A stretch of DNA of 54,480 nt from Hyphomicrobium sp. (GCF_020852195.1 NZ_JADZBI010000033.1:1-54480); one strand, 5' to 3'. Counted from the first letter of the stretch, positions 1 through 9,105 are shown. The notes: generated by a model from the sequence alone, not told the origin. Made by a program: numbers and translations.

Positions 1-26
1 GTGCTCTACCACTGAGCTACGGCAGC
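1..26 (-). tRNA. tRNA, 5' part only, probably tRNA-Thr
   Basis: Read on the minus strand, these 26 bases give an acceptor strand, the D-arm TAGCTCAG, then GGTAGAGCAC, which is the standard beginning of a bacterial tRNA. The gene runs off the left edge, so the anticodon is not visible. The acceptor strand GCTGCCG followed by TAGCTCAGTGGTAGAGCAC resembles rhizobial tRNA-Thr(GGU) from memory; the amino acid is an inference. Confidence 0.7.
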
Positions 27-247
27 TTACCAAAGAATATCGCTTTGATTTCAGCGCTGTAGGCTGATGACTCCACGCAGGCGAAGCGACCGGCGCCCGC
101 GCTGCGTTCATCTACCCGACCCGGACGCCGAGAGCAACCGGTGCGGTGCCGGAAATTGCGCGGCTCCGGCCTCGTTCGCACCAATTTTTTGATTTGGGAG
201 CAAGAACCGGAGTGCCGAGGTGCCGCGGCGAGCCTATCTTCGCCGGC

Positions 248-1315
248 ATGAGCACCAAAGCCACGACGAACCCGGCCGACGACCGCCTCTGGCAGGCCGT
301 GGTGGCCCGCGACCCGGCCTTCGACGGCATGTTCTACTACTCGGTGGCCTCGACGGGCGTCTACTGTCGCCCCTCCTGCGCCGCCCGCCTGGCCAAACGC
401 GAGAACGTCCGCTTCCACGCCACCTGCGCCGACGCCGAGGCAGCCAGCTTCCGGCCCTGCAAGCGCTGCCGGCCGAACGAGGAGGTCCTGCGGGACACCC
501 ACGCGGCCAAGGTCGCGGCTGCCTGCCGGCTGATCGAGAGGGCCGAGGAGCCGCCGTCCCTCGAAGCGCTGGCCGAGGCCGCCGGCCTCAGCCGCTACCA
601 CTTTCACCGCGTCTTCAAGGCCGCCATGGGCATGACGCCGAAGGCCTATGCGGCCGCCCATCGCCTGAAGCGCATCCGCGAGACCCTGCACGAAGGGAGC
701 AGCACCGTGACCGCAGCCATCCACGACGCCGGGTTCAACTCCGCGAGCCGCTTCTACGCCCAGTCCGACGGCGCGCTCGGCATGACGCCATCTGACTTCC
801 AGCGCGGCGGCAACGGCACCGAGATGCGCTTCGCCGTGGGCCAATGCAGTCTTGGCGCGATCCTGGTCGCCGCCACCGCCAGGGGCATCGCCGCAATCCT
901 GCTCGGCGACGATCCCGACGCGCTCGTGCGCGACCTCGAGGAGCGCTTCCCGAAGGCCGTCCTGATCGGCGTCGACCAGGAGTTCGAGGACACGGTCGCC
1001 AAGGTCGTGGCCTTCGTCGAGGCGCCAGGCACCGGGCTCGATTTGCCGCTCGACGTGCAGGGCACGGCTTTTCAGCATCGCGTTTGGGAGGCGCTGCGGC
1101 AGATCCCTCCCGGCACCACCGTTACCTATGCGGAGCTCGCGGACCGCATCGGCAAGCCGGCCGCCGTGCGCGCCGTGGCCTCCGCCTGCGCCGCCAACAG
1201 GATTGCGGTCGCCATTCCCTGCCATCGCGTCGTCCGTACCGGCGGCGCCCTCTCTGGGTATCGCTGGGGAGTCGCACGCAAGCGCACGCTTATCGAGCGT
1301 GAAACCAAATCGTGA
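248..1315 (+). CDS. ada: Ada: methylated-DNA-protein cysteine methyltransferase and AraC-type activator
   Basis: Bifunctional alkylation-damage sensor and repair enzyme, 355 aa. The N-terminal zinc domain has the four expected cysteines (C40 and C44 in YCRPSC, C71 and C74 in PCKRC), one of which takes methyl groups from phosphotriesters in the family. An AraC-type helix-turn-helix follows at about residues 85-185, then the O6-alkylguanine transferase domain with the active-site motif PCHRV (Cys about 325) near the C-terminus. The ATG at 248 is chosen because the upstream in-frame extension shows no domain similarity and family members begin close to this point. It stands alone after the tRNA; no alkB or alkA lies beside it. 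By family knowledge, methylated Ada activates its own promoter. Length and all motifs are normal. Confidence 0.95.
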   Translation: MSTKATTNPADDRLWQAVVARDPAFDGMFYYSVASTGVYCRPSCAARLAKRENVRFHATCADAEAASFRPCKRCRPNEEVLRDTHAAKVAAACRLIERAEEPPSLEALAEAAGLSRYHFHRVFKAAMGMTPKAYAAAHRLKRIRETLHEGSSTVTAAIHDAGFNSASRFYAQSDGALGMTPSDFQRGGNGTEMRFAVGQCSLGAILVAATARGIAAILLGDDPDALVRDLEERFPKAVLIGVDQEFEDTVAKVVAFVEAPGTGLDLPLDVQGTAFQHRVWEALRQIPPGTTVTYAELADRIGKPAAVRAVASACAANRIAVAIPCHRVVRTGGALSGYRWGVARKRTLIERETKS

Positions 1316-1320
1316 CGCCG

Positions 1321-1334
1321 TTGATTGAGGTCAA
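1321..1334 (+). promoter_or_regulatory. FNR/FixK-type box upstream of first usp gene
   Basis: TTGATTGAGGTCAA matches the FNR/FixK/ANR consensus TTGAT-N4-ATCAA with one mismatch in the right half. Its centre is 33 bases before the centre of a -10-like TAAACT (1358-1363), which fits a class II activator position near -41.5 and a start near 1369, ahead of the ATG at 1393. Confidence 0.6.
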
Positions 1335-1392
1335 CTGACGGATCCGCGCCAAAGGCGTAAACTCGGCCTACGAACGGAGGAGCCGGACCCGC

Positions 1393-1830
1393 ATGTTCAA
1401 GCACATCCTGATCGCCACCGACGGCTCGGAGCTGGCCGGCAAGGCTGTTACGCAGGGCCTCGATATCGCCAAGGGTCTCGGCGCCAAGGTCACCATCGTC
1501 AACGTCACCGAGCCGTGGGTTGCCGTCGCACCAGGGGAGGTGGCCATGGCCTTCCCGATCAAGGAGTACGATGAGAGCGTCGCCGCCAACGCCGCGCAGA
1601 TCCTCTCCGTCGTCGCCGACGAGGCAAAGGCGGCTGGCGTCGACTGCGCGACGCAGCACGTGAAGGATCAGTTCCCCGCCGACGGCATCATCGAGGCCGC
1701 GGAGCGTCACGGCTGCGACCTCATCGTCATGGCCTCGCACGGCCGGCGCGGTCTGATGCGCTTCCTGCTCGGCAGCCAGGCCATCAAGGTGCTGACCAAC
1801 AGCACGGTCCCGGTCCTCGTCTGCCGGTAG
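1393..1830 (+). CDS. Universal stress protein, UspA family
   Basis: A 145-residue single-domain UspA protein. The beta1 start MFKHILIATDGSE and the nucleotide-binding signature near the C-terminus (ASHG, nine residues, then GS, in MASHGRRGLMRFLLGSQ) point to the ATP-binding class. The strand VPVLVCR closes the fold. The ATG is preceded by ACGGAGGAGC, a good ribosome binding site. The second usp gene at 11520 encodes a protein nearly the same over long stretches, so the two are paralogues. The FNR/FixK-type box at 1321-1334 suggests induction under low oxygen (inference). Such proteins support survival under energy or oxygen stress; the exact target is unknown. Confidence 0.92.
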   Translation: MFKHILIATDGSELAGKAVTQGLDIAKGLGAKVTIVNVTEPWVAVAPGEVAMAFPIKEYDESVAANAAQILSVVADEAKAAGVDCATQHVKDQFPADGIIEAAERHGCDLIVMASHGRRGLMRFLLGSQAIKVLTNSTVPVLVCR

Positions 1831-1907
1831 CGCCGCCGCTTCGGACACCGCGCAACGACCGGTCTGATCAGGGATCACGTACGCATACGAAACCCGAGGA
1901 GGCCGCG

Positions 1908-2366
1908 ATGACGAGCAGGAAGGACGACCGCACCTGGGTGCTCGTGGCCGATGCCGGCCGGGCGCGAATCTTGGCGCGAGAGAGCCCGGACAAGCGCCTC
2001 GCCGCGCTGCCGGGCATGAGCTTCACCCATGATCTGCCAAAGACGCACGACCTCGTGCGCGACCGCCAGCCTCGCTCCTTCGAGAGCGCGAGCCCGATGC
2101 GCCATCCCATTTCGAAGGGAGTAGATCCGCATCGCGCAGAAAAGACCAAGTTCGCGGTGGAGCTGGCCGCTAAACTCGACGCAGAGCTCGCCAACAGGGC
2201 GTTCGGCGCTCTCATCATCATCGCGCCGGCCCAGATGCTCGGCGACCTTCGCGCCGCCTTGTCGGCGCCGGTGCGCAATGCCGTCAAGCTGGAGCTGAAC
2301 CTCGACCTGACCAAGGCTCCAGACGCCGAGATCGCGGCGCGCCTGAAGGATCTGCACGCCGTCTAG
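1908..2366 (+). CDS. Host attachment protein family (baeRF/eRF1-like fold)
   Basis: A 152-residue protein of the family annotated as host attachment protein or AtsE-like, common in alphaproteobacteria. The N-terminal strand TWVLVADAGRARIL, the central SFESASPMRHPISKGVDP segment and the C-terminal LIIIAPAQMLGDLRAAL segment fit the family. The founding member was linked to attachment of Agrobacterium to plants; later profile work placed the family with archaeal/eukaryotic release factor-like domains, so the biochemical role is not settled. The start follows GAGGAGGCCGCG, a good ribosome binding site. It lies 77 bases after usp in the same direction and may be co-transcribed with it, which would suit a stress role. 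Confidence 0.82.
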   Translation: MTSRKDDRTWVLVADAGRARILARESPDKRLAALPGMSFTHDLPKTHDLVRDRQPRSFESASPMRHPISKGVDPHRAEKTKFAVELAAKLDAELANRAFGALIIIAPAQMLGDLRAALSAPVRNAVKLELNLDLTKAPDAEIAARLKDLHAV

Positions 2367-2429
2367 ACCATGATCGCTTCGGACCCTATCCGTCCGAAAC
2401 GTGAATCATCGGTCTCATCAAAAAGGCTG

Positions 2430-2466
2430 GAGCGCGATCGCGACTCAATCAAAGCTGATCGCGCTC
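2430..2466. repeat. Intergenic inverted repeat (hairpin) between convergent genes
   Basis: The arms GAGCGCGATC and GATCGCGCTC form a perfect 10-bp stem around a 17-base loop, in the 113-bp space between the host-attachment gene and the convergent GGDEF-EAL gene. No T-tract follows on either side, so it is not a classical terminator. The GATCGCGCTCTA form resembles short intergenic repeats seen in Hyphomicrobiales genomes (recollection, not tested). Confidence 0.45.
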
Positions 2467-2479
2467 TAAGGCGAGCGCA

Positions 2480-4792
2480 TCAAGCCACGCGCGGGCGGCG
2501 CGGCTTCGCCTTCAGGAAACGGCGGATAGCCTCGGCCGGCTGCGGCTTCGAGAAGTAGTAGCCCTGCAGGCTGCCACACCCCATGCTGCGCAACAGCGCC
2601 ACCTGCGTCTCCTCCTCCACCCCTTCGGCCGTGACGCCGAGCCCGAGGCTTCGCGCAAGCTGCACGATCGCCTGCACGATGGAAAGGTTGTCCGTGTTGT
2701 CCTGCATGTCGGCGACGAAGGAACGATCGATCTTGAGCCGTCCGATGGGAAACGCCTTGATGTGCGAGAGCGATGCGTAGCCCGTTCCGAAATCGTCGAG
2801 CGCGATCTCCACGCCAAGCTCGTCGAGCTTGAGCAGCGTGTCGCCCACGTGCACTGAGCCGCCGCCGAGAATCACGCGCTCCGTCACCTCTATGCAAACC
2901 TTGTCGGGCAGGACGCCATATCGGTCGAGCTTCGCCTGGAGCCGCTCCGAGAGCGAGGCGAAGGCGAAATCCGCCGATGTCACGTTGATCGCCACGCGTC
3001 CGAACGCGAGCCCTTCCGCCTGCCACGCGGACGCCTGGGCGAGCGCGAGGTCCATGACGCGGTCTCCGATCGCGACCGCGACGGACGGATCCTCGAAGAT
3101 CTCCTCGAACTTGCCCGGCGCAAGCAGGCCGTGCACCGGATGGCGCCAGCGCAGGAGCGCCTCGAACGACGGCGGAAGCGCCGGGTCCGAGGGCACGATG
3201 GGTTGGAAGTGAAGCAGGAACTCGTCGCGCTGGATCGCGCCGAGCGCGCTCTCCTGCAGCTCGACCTTGCGGTCGATCGCGGCCCGGAGGTCGGGAGAGA
3301 ACAGATCTGTCCTTCCGCGGCCGAAACTCTTGGCACGATAAAGCGCGAGGTCTGCGTTCTTGAGCAGGTCTCTCGGATCCGTGGCGTCGCGCGGAAACAC
3401 CGTCACGCCGATGCTCGCCGAGCACGCACGCAGCGTCCCCGCGAGGTTGATCGGCTCCGACAGCGCCGTCTTGATATCGGCGACCGTCTCGTAGATGGCG
3501 TCGTCGCTGCCCTGCCCGAGAATGAGCACGGCGAACTCGTCACCGCCGAGACGCGCGATGGTGCCGGCGCCGCCCAGCGCGTTCTGCAACCGCTGGGCAA
3601 TGATCTTGAGCACCTCGTCTCCGGCATCATGCCCGAGCGTATCGTTGATCTCCTTGAAATGATCGAGATCGAACAGCGCCACGCCGAGGCTGCTCCCGCC
3701 CTCGACGGCCGCCACGATCGCATCGCGCAGGGTCTCGTTGAACAGGAGGCGGTTGGGCAGCCCCGTGAGGCTGTCGAGCTTAGCCAGGCTCCACAGCTTG
3801 TCCTGCAGCTTCTTGCGCTCGGAGATCTCCTCGGTCAGCATGATGATGCCGCCGATGCTGCTGTCCGGCATGTACCACGGGCGGACTTCCCAGCGCAGGA
3901 TGTTCTCCGATCCGTCTGCCCTGAGGAACCGCTCCTCCTCGCAGCTCTCGGTCGCTCCGGCCAGAATGCGGTTATGCTTGGCCCGCCAGTGCGCCGGGAT
4001 CTCAGGAAACACGTCGTAGTGACCGAGTCCGACAAGCGTCGTCTGCGTGAGATTGTAGTCCTGCAGCCAGCGATCGGTATGCGCCACGTAGCGCATCTTG
4101 GTGTCGAACATCGCGACCGCCGCCGGCGCATGCTTGATGAACGACTGCAGCGTTGCATGCGCCTGCTTGAGCTCCGCTTCCGCGCTCCGCTGCTCCGTCA
4201 CGTCGACGCCGATTGTCGTCAGGTACTCGAGCTTTCCACTGGAATTCTTCCACGGAATGACGATGGCCCGGACCCAGATCAGCGATCCGTCCTTGGCCCG
4301 GTCACAGAACTCGCCTGACCACGTCTGCCCCGACTGCACCGTCGACCACATCGCCGAGAGGTATTCCGGGCTGTAGACGCCGGCGCTCAATCCGCCGAGC
4401 GGCTGGCTGGCCAGCTCCTCGAGCGAATACCCGGTGCGGCGCAGCAGGTTCTCGTTCGCTTCGCAGAAGCGGCCCTCGGCATCCGCCTTGGAGACCAGGA
4501 AATAGTCGTTGAGCATCCGCAGGTAAGACTGCGCCTGCCCCCGCCAATCCTCCACCGCAGCACGCTCGCCGCGCAGCGCCTCGACCCCCTGCGTCGCAAG
4601 CAGAACCGCAAGCGCCGCCGTGGCGGAGGGGAGCACCGCCGAGGTGGAGAAGCCCAGCGCCAGGAAGACGGCGAGATTGACCGCCGCGAGACCGGCAAGC
4701 GACAGGATGAGGACGGTATCGGGCGCGAGGCCATAAGAGGCCATCAGCGCATCCACGCGCCTTAAGACACTCGTCTGACCGGAGGCTTCCAT
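2480..4792 (-). CDS. Membrane PAS-PAS-GGDEF-EAL cyclic-di-GMP signalling protein
   Basis: A 770-residue protein that probably makes and/or degrades cyclic-di-GMP. Two hydrophobic segments lie at about residues 24-70, followed by two PAS domains (about 95-205 and 215-330, the second carrying the WEVRPWY segment), a GGDEF domain (intact GGDEF at 416-420, no RxxD inhibitory site just before it) and an EAL domain (EAL in FEALLRW at 544-546, EVTE, DDFGTGYASL at 666-675). Both catalytic signatures look intact, so the direction of net activity cannot be read. The ATG at 4792 is preferred over an in-frame TTG 12 bases upstream because GGCGGAAG lies just ahead of it. It is a single-gene unit. Given the exopolysaccharide locus nearby in the window, a link to biofilm control is likely but unproven. 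Confidence 0.93.
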   Translation of the reverse strand: MEASGQTSVLRRVDALMASYGLAPDTVLILSLAGLAAVNLAVFLALGFSTSAVLPSATAALAVLLATQGVEALRGERAAVEDWRGQAQSYLRMLNDYFLVSKADAEGRFCEANENLLRRTGYSLEELASQPLGGLSAGVYSPEYLSAMWSTVQSGQTWSGEFCDRAKDGSLIWVRAIVIPWKNSSGKLEYLTTIGVDVTEQRSAEAELKQAHATLQSFIKHAPAAVAMFDTKMRYVAHTDRWLQDYNLTQTTLVGLGHYDVFPEIPAHWRAKHNRILAGATESCEEERFLRADGSENILRWEVRPWYMPDSSIGGIIMLTEEISERKKLQDKLWSLAKLDSLTGLPNRLLFNETLRDAIVAAVEGGSSLGVALFDLDHFKEINDTLGHDAGDEVLKIIAQRLQNALGGAGTIARLGGDEFAVLILGQGSDDAIYETVADIKTALSEPINLAGTLRACSASIGVTVFPRDATDPRDLLKNADLALYRAKSFGRGRTDLFSPDLRAAIDRKVELQESALGAIQRDEFLLHFQPIVPSDPALPPSFEALLRWRHPVHGLLAPGKFEEIFEDPSVAVAIGDRVMDLALAQASAWQAEGLAFGRVAINVTSADFAFASLSERLQAKLDRYGVLPDKVCIEVTERVILGGGSVHVGDTLLKLDELGVEIALDDFGTGYASLSHIKAFPIGRLKIDRSFVADMQDNTDNLSIVQAIVQLARSLGLGVTAEGVEEETQVALLRSMGCGSLQGYYFSKPQPAEAIRRFLKAKPRRPRVA

Positions 4793-5215
4793 TCTTCCGC
4801 CCAATGATTATTATTTGGGGCGAAAGCGCCCTCCTTGAGATGGAGAATCCTACACGGGGGTGATTAAAAAAAATGCATACTACTGAATTTAACGGCGTTT
4901 TCTGAAAGTCGGAACGGATTTTTCATTCCGGATTAATAGCTTATCGGTGCGCCCGTGCAGCGCAAAACTGGCAATAAAGGGTTTGAAGGCGGGGGTGCGG
5001 CCCCCCGAGAACGCCGCGTCCCCTGCCGGGATCTCCTCCCCGTACTGATCGAAATCGTCGCACGGGCCGGTTTGCAGGTTCCCCAGGGAACAGACGAGGT
5101 TGCTCGAAGATTTACCGTCAGCGCAGTGCCGTTACCCATTGGCACCGCTGCAAATATGACTTGATTAAGGCAAGGCGCAAAACTAAATCAGCGTCATCTG
5201 TTGGAGTAACGCGTT
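4793..5215. other. Intergenic region between divergent genes, probable promoters
   Basis: 423 bp separate the start of the GGDEF-EAL gene (minus) from the Crp/Fnr-type gene (plus). The part at 4805-4940 is clearly A+T-richer than the surroundings (for example TTATTATTTGGGG and a run of eight A at 4865-4873) and probably holds the minus-strand promoter. A half-site TTGAT occurs at 5163-5167 without a matching right half. I see no gene and no strong hairpin. Confidence 0.5.
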
Positions 5216-5893
5216 ATGGCAATCGCTTGCCAGTCGGAAAATTTTGAGCGCTTGAGCACCGAGGACGGGAAGCACGTTTCGCTCCCGTCGGATGCCGGCC
5301 TTGTGCTGCAGACCGTCGAAACCGGCGCCATCCTGTTCCAGGCAGGCGACGAGCGCCGGCTTTACCGTATCGAGCGCGGCGCGCTCTGCCATTACATGCT
5401 CTGGGCCGATGGCCGCCACGAGGTGATCGAGTTTGCCTTCCCCGGCGACATCGTCGGCCTCGGCCACCTGCGCAATCACGTGAGCACCGCCCAGGCCATG
5501 GTGGACACGGTCGTGAGCCTCGTTTCCGATGAGGCGTTCTCGTCCGCCCTCGAGAGCGATGACAGGCTGTCGTTCCGGCTGGCATCGGCCGTCGAGCGCG
5601 AGTTCGACTATCTGCGTGACGAGACGCTGGCCGCCACCCACATCCCGGCCGCCGCGCGCGTCGCCAACTTCCTGCTGGCGCTCTCCAGCATGAACGTGCC
5701 CGAAGGCCGCGATCGGGATCTCATCCCCGATGAGATCACGGCAGGCTTTGTGGCCGACAAGCTGAACATGAGCATCGACAAGCTCAGTGCCGCTCTGATG
5801 TGCCTGAAGAAGGAAGGGGCGGTGAGGGAGACCTCCGCGGGCCTTCGCATTGTCGATCCGCAGACGCTCCAGCGGGTGGCAGACGCCGCCTAA
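5216..5893 (+). CDS. Crp/Fnr family transcriptional regulator, atypical recognition helix
   Basis: A 225-residue regulator with an N-terminal cyclic-nucleotide-binding-type beta-roll (about 25-120; GDIVGLGHL matches the family turn), a dimerisation helix (about 125-160) and a winged helix (about 165-220). It lacks the four-cysteine iron-sulfur cluster of FNR (only C5, C59 and C197 or so). In the recognition helix the stretch SIDKLSAAL aligns with FNR VETISRLL: Glu becomes Asp, Ser is kept and the usually invariant Arg is Ala, so it is unlikely to bind the standard TTGAT half-site. The start is supported by GGAGT eight bases before the ATG. A hairpin follows the stop. Ligand and targets are unknown; it may be a FixK/Dnr-related orphan. 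Confidence 0.88.
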   Translation: MAIACQSENFERLSTEDGKHVSLPSDAGLVLQTVETGAILFQAGDERRLYRIERGALCHYMLWADGRHEVIEFAFPGDIVGLGHLRNHVSTAQAMVDTVVSLVSDEAFSSALESDDRLSFRLASAVEREFDYLRDETLAATHIPAAARVANFLLALSSMNVPEGRDRDLIPDEITAGFVADKLNMSIDKLSAALMCLKKEGAVRETSAGLRIVDPQTLQRVADAA

Positions 5894-5900
5894 CCGGCCG

Positions 5901-5919
5901 GCCCGCGCGAAGCGCGGGC
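5901..5919 (+). terminator. Hairpin after the Crp/Fnr-type gene
   Basis: GCCCGCGC-GAA-GCGCGGGC, a perfect 8-bp G+C stem with a 3-base loop, begins 8 bases after the stop codon. Only a weak pyrimidine-rich tail follows (TTGCGACTTTC), so termination may be partial. Confidence 0.55.
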
Positions 5920-5943
5920 TTGCGACTTTCCACCAAACTCCGA

Positions 5944-5978
5944 GAAAACGAGCCCGACGCCACGTTAGCTGGCGTCGG
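5944..5978 (-). terminator. Rho-independent terminator of the RND pump operon
   Basis: On the minus strand CCGACGCCA and TGGCGTCGG pair around a 7-base loop, followed by GCTCGTTTTCTC. The stem overlaps the last codons and stop of the permease gene (stop at 5965-5967), so it ends the adaptor-permease transcript. Confidence 0.65.
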
Positions 5979-8900
5979 CGCCCTGCTTCGTGCCGGCATC
6001 CGCCGTGCTCTGGCGCCCCTCCTGCAGGCGCTGGAAGACGACGTAGAGCATCGGAATGAGGAAGATGCCGAAGGCCGAGGCCGCGAGCATGCCGGCGAGC
6101 ACCGGCACGCCGACGGCGATCATGCTGTCCGCACCCGGACCGTTGGCGATCACCAGCGGCACAAGCCCCATGATGAACGCGAAGCTGGTCATCATCACCG
6201 GCCGGAAGCGCAGCCGCGCGCCATCGACCGCAGATTCCAGGAGCGAATCCCCGGCCGCGCGCCGCTCGATCGAGGAGGCGACGATCAGGATGGCGTTCTT
6301 GGCCGCGAGAGCCACCAGCACCACGAGGCCGATCTGCGCATAGAGCGTGAAGCTCATGCCGAGCACCCACAGCGCCGCGATCGCGCCGAGAATGGCCACG
6401 ACCACCGACAGCAGCACCGGGATAGGCACCGTCCAGCTCTCGTAGAGAGCGACCAGGAACAGGTAGGCGAACACCAGCGCCAAACCGAGCACGATTGTCG
6501 TCTGCCCCGCCGACTCGATCTGCTCGCGCGCCTGTCCGGTCCACTCGTACGCATAGCCGGGCGGCAACGTGGTTGCGGAAACATCCTGCATCGCCGCGAT
6601 GGCCTCGCCCGGACCGCGGCCCGGCCCTGGCCCGCCGTTGATGGAGATAGCGCGGTAGTTGTTGTAGCGCGTCAGCGTGCGCGGCCCGACATCGAGGCGT
6701 ACGTCCGCGATGGACGACATCGGCGTCATCTCGCCGGCGCTGTTCATGACGTAGATGGCCGAGATGTCCCGTATGTTGCTCCGGTATTGCGATTCCGCCT
6801 GCATGCGCACCGTCCATGTGCGTCCATACAGGTTGAAGTCGTTGACGTAGTAGCCGCCGAGCGTCGCCTGCAGCGCGGCGAAGACGTCGGAGAGGGAGAT
6901 GTTGAGCGCACGCGTCTTGTCGCGGTCGATATCGAGGCGGATCTGCGGCGTCTCGGCCTCGTAGGTCGAGAACACAGCCGCCAGCTCGGGACGCTGGTTC
7001 GCGGCGACCACCAGTCCGCGCATCGCCGCTGCCATGTCGGACGGGCTCTGCCCCTGCAGCGCCTCCAGCACGTACTCGAAGCCACCGACCTGCCCGAGGC
7101 CCGAGATGGATGGCGGATTGAGCGTGATGATCTGCCCTTCGGGGATGGACGAGAGCGCGCCGATGAGCCGCCGCGCAACCACGGTCGAGTGCATCTCGCG
7201 CGACGTCCGCTCCGCGTACGGCTTGAGACGGATGAACATGACACCGCCGTTGGACGCCGAGCCACCGCCGAGGAAATCGAGACCGAGGACGCTCGTGACC
7301 CCGTCGACCGCGGGGTCGGCGCGCACGATGGCCTCGGCCTTGCTCGCCGCCTCCGACGTGCGGTTGAGCGAGGCACCGGCGGGCAGCGTGATGATGCCCA
7401 TCACGAAGCCCTTGTCCTCGTCGGGCAGGAAGCCCGACGGCGTCTGCTTGAAGATCATGTAGGCCGCGCCAGCGATCAGCGCCACCGCGAGCAGGCTCGC
7501 CGCCGACACGGCCACGAGACGCCGCACGACGGCGGCATAGCCGTCGGCTACGGAATCGATGGCGCTGGTGATGGCCTTCATCACGCCGACCGGATGTCCG
7601 GGGCGGAGGAGAAGGGAGCAGAGGGCGGGCGAAAGCGTGAGCGCATTGACGGCCGAGATCACCATCGCCGCCGAGATGGTGATCGCGAACTGACGGAACA
7701 GAACGCCCGAGGAGCCGGACAGAAACGCGACCGGCACGAACACCGACAGGAGCACGAGCGTGATGGCGATGACGGGACCGGCGATTTCCGACATCGCCTT
7801 GCGCGTCGCGTCGGCAGGGGAGAGGTGCGGCTCCTCGTGCATGACGCGCTCGACGTTCTCGACCACGATGATGGCGTCGTCGACCACGATGCCGATGGCC
7901 AGCACGAGCGCCAGCAGCGAAATGGTGTTGGCGGAGTACCCGGCCGCCAGCAGCACGGCGAAGGTGCCGATGATCGCTACGGGAACGGCAATCAGCGGAA
8001 TGAAGGTCGGCCGCAGACGGCCGAGGAACACAAACACGACAAGCGCGACCAGCGCGAACGCCTCGATCAGTGTATGGATCACCTTCTCGATCATCGCCGA
8101 GACGAAATCCGCCGTGTTGTAGACGTAGGCGAACTCGACACCTTCCGGGAACCGGTCCTTGAGCTCGTCGAGGCGCTTGGAGACGGCCGTGGCCACGTTG
8201 ACGGCGTTGGCACCCGGCGAAAGGTAGATGCCGACCGGCGCCGCCGGCTTCCCCTCGTAGCGCGCCTCGCTGTCGAAGGACGCGCCTTCGAGCTCGACGC
8301 GGGCAACGTCCCGCACGCGCACGAACGACCCGTCGCCGCCCGAACGGACGATGATGTTACCGAACTCCTCCGTCGTGGAAAGGCGCCCCTTCGTGGTAAC
8401 CGTGAGCTGCAGGCGCTGGTCGTCCGAGAGCGGCGCCGCGCCGATGCGGCCGGCTGCGGCCTGGAGGTTCTGCGACTGCACGGCCTGGATGACGTCCTGC
8501 ACCGACAGGCCGAAGTTCGCGAGCTTCTGCGGATCGATCCAGATCCGCATCGCGTAGTCGCGGGCACCGAACACGGACGCGTCGCCGACGCCCGGTACGC
8601 GCTTCAGCTCGTCGAGGATATTGAGCGTGACGAAGTTGGAGAGGAACAGCTCGTCCTTGTCGCCGGCCGGCGAGTAGAACAGGAACACCTGCAGGAGATC
8701 GGTCGAGACCTTCGAGATCGTGAGGCCAGTGCGGCGCACCTCCTCCGGCAGCTTGGCGGTGGCGAGGTTGGCGCGGTTCTGCACGTTGACCGTATCGATG
8801 TCGGGGTCCGTGCCGAGCAGGAACGAAACGGTCAGCGAGTAGGAGCCGTCGTTCGCCGACGTCGATTTCATGTAGCGCATGCCGGTCACGCCGTTGATGG

Positions 8901-9105
8901 CGTTCTCGAGCGGCTGCGCGATACTCTCCTCGACCGTCAGCGCATCGGCGCCGGGGTACGAGGCGCTGACGCGTACGGTCGGCGGCGCGATCTCCGGATA
9001 CTGCGCGACCGGGATGGCCTGCGTGGCGATCAGGCCGGCCAGCGTCACCACGATGGAGACCACCATCGCCAGGCGCGGACGGCGAATGAAGATGTCGAAG
9101 ATCAT
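5965..9105 (-). CDS. RND multidrug efflux permease (HAE1 family, AcrB/MexF-like)
   Basis: The inner-membrane proton-driven pump of a tripartite efflux system, 1046 aa, normal length for the HAE1 family. It begins MIFDIFIRRPRLAMVV, the usual first transmembrane helix. The segment IVVDDAIIVVENVERV in TM4 carries the paired aspartates that relay protons. The two large periplasmic loops are present (YPEIAPPTVRVSASYPGA near the first; the second after TM7), and the C-terminal half repeats the fold with NGPGADSMIAVGVPVLAG. The adaptor gene ends only 13 bases upstream, so both are one operon. No outer-membrane channel gene follows; a TolC-like channel must be encoded elsewhere. The divergent TetR gene is the likely repressor. 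Substrates cannot be read from sequence. Confidence 0.95.
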   Translation of the reverse strand: MIFDIFIRRPRLAMVVSIVVTLAGLIATQAIPVAQYPEIAPPTVRVSASYPGADALTVEESIAQPLENAINGVTGMRYMKSTSANDGSYSLTVSFLLGTDPDIDTVNVQNRANLATAKLPEEVRRTGLTISKVSTDLLQVFLFYSPAGDKDELFLSNFVTLNILDELKRVPGVGDASVFGARDYAMRIWIDPQKLANFGLSVQDVIQAVQSQNLQAAAGRIGAAPLSDDQRLQLTVTTKGRLSTTEEFGNIIVRSGGDGSFVRVRDVARVELEGASFDSEARYEGKPAAPVGIYLSPGANAVNVATAVSKRLDELKDRFPEGVEFAYVYNTADFVSAMIEKVIHTLIEAFALVALVVFVFLGRLRPTFIPLIAVPVAIIGTFAVLLAAGYSANTISLLALVLAIGIVVDDAIIVVENVERVMHEEPHLSPADATRKAMSEIAGPVIAITLVLLSVFVPVAFLSGSSGVLFRQFAITISAAMVISAVNALTLSPALCSLLLRPGHPVGVMKAITSAIDSVADGYAAVVRRLVAVSAASLLAVALIAGAAYMIFKQTPSGFLPDEDKGFVMGIITLPAGASLNRTSEAASKAEAIVRADPAVDGVTSVLGLDFLGGGSASNGGVMFIRLKPYAERTSREMHSTVVARRLIGALSSIPEGQIITLNPPSISGLGQVGGFEYVLEALQGQSPSDMAAAMRGLVVAANQRPELAAVFSTYEAETPQIRLDIDRDKTRALNISLSDVFAALQATLGGYYVNDFNLYGRTWTVRMQAESQYRSNIRDISAIYVMNSAGEMTPMSSIADVRLDVGPRTLTRYNNYRAISINGGPGPGRGPGEAIAAMQDVSATTLPPGYAYEWTGQAREQIESAGQTTIVLGLALVFAYLFLVALYESWTVPIPVLLSVVVAILGAIAALWVLGMSFTLYAQIGLVVLVALAAKNAILIVASSIERRAAGDSLLESAVDGARLRFRPVMMTSFAFIMGLVPLVIANGPGADSMIAVGVPVLAGMLAASAFGIFLIPMLYVVFQRLQEGRQSTADAGTKQGADAS

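Noticed and set aside
17-1225. Minus-strand frame of about 400 codons opposite ada
   Set aside because: Gly/Arg/Ala/His-rich low-information translation antisense to an intact Ada gene; it also runs into the tRNA region.
2370-2558. Plus-strand 62-codon frame after the host-attachment gene
   Set aside because: It crosses the intergenic hairpin and the 3' end of the GGDEF-EAL gene, with no ribosome binding site and Arg/Ser-rich content.
5160-5180. Possible FNR box before the Crp/Fnr-type gene
   Set aside because: Only the left half TTGAT is present; the right half reads GCAAG, so the site does not meet the consensus.
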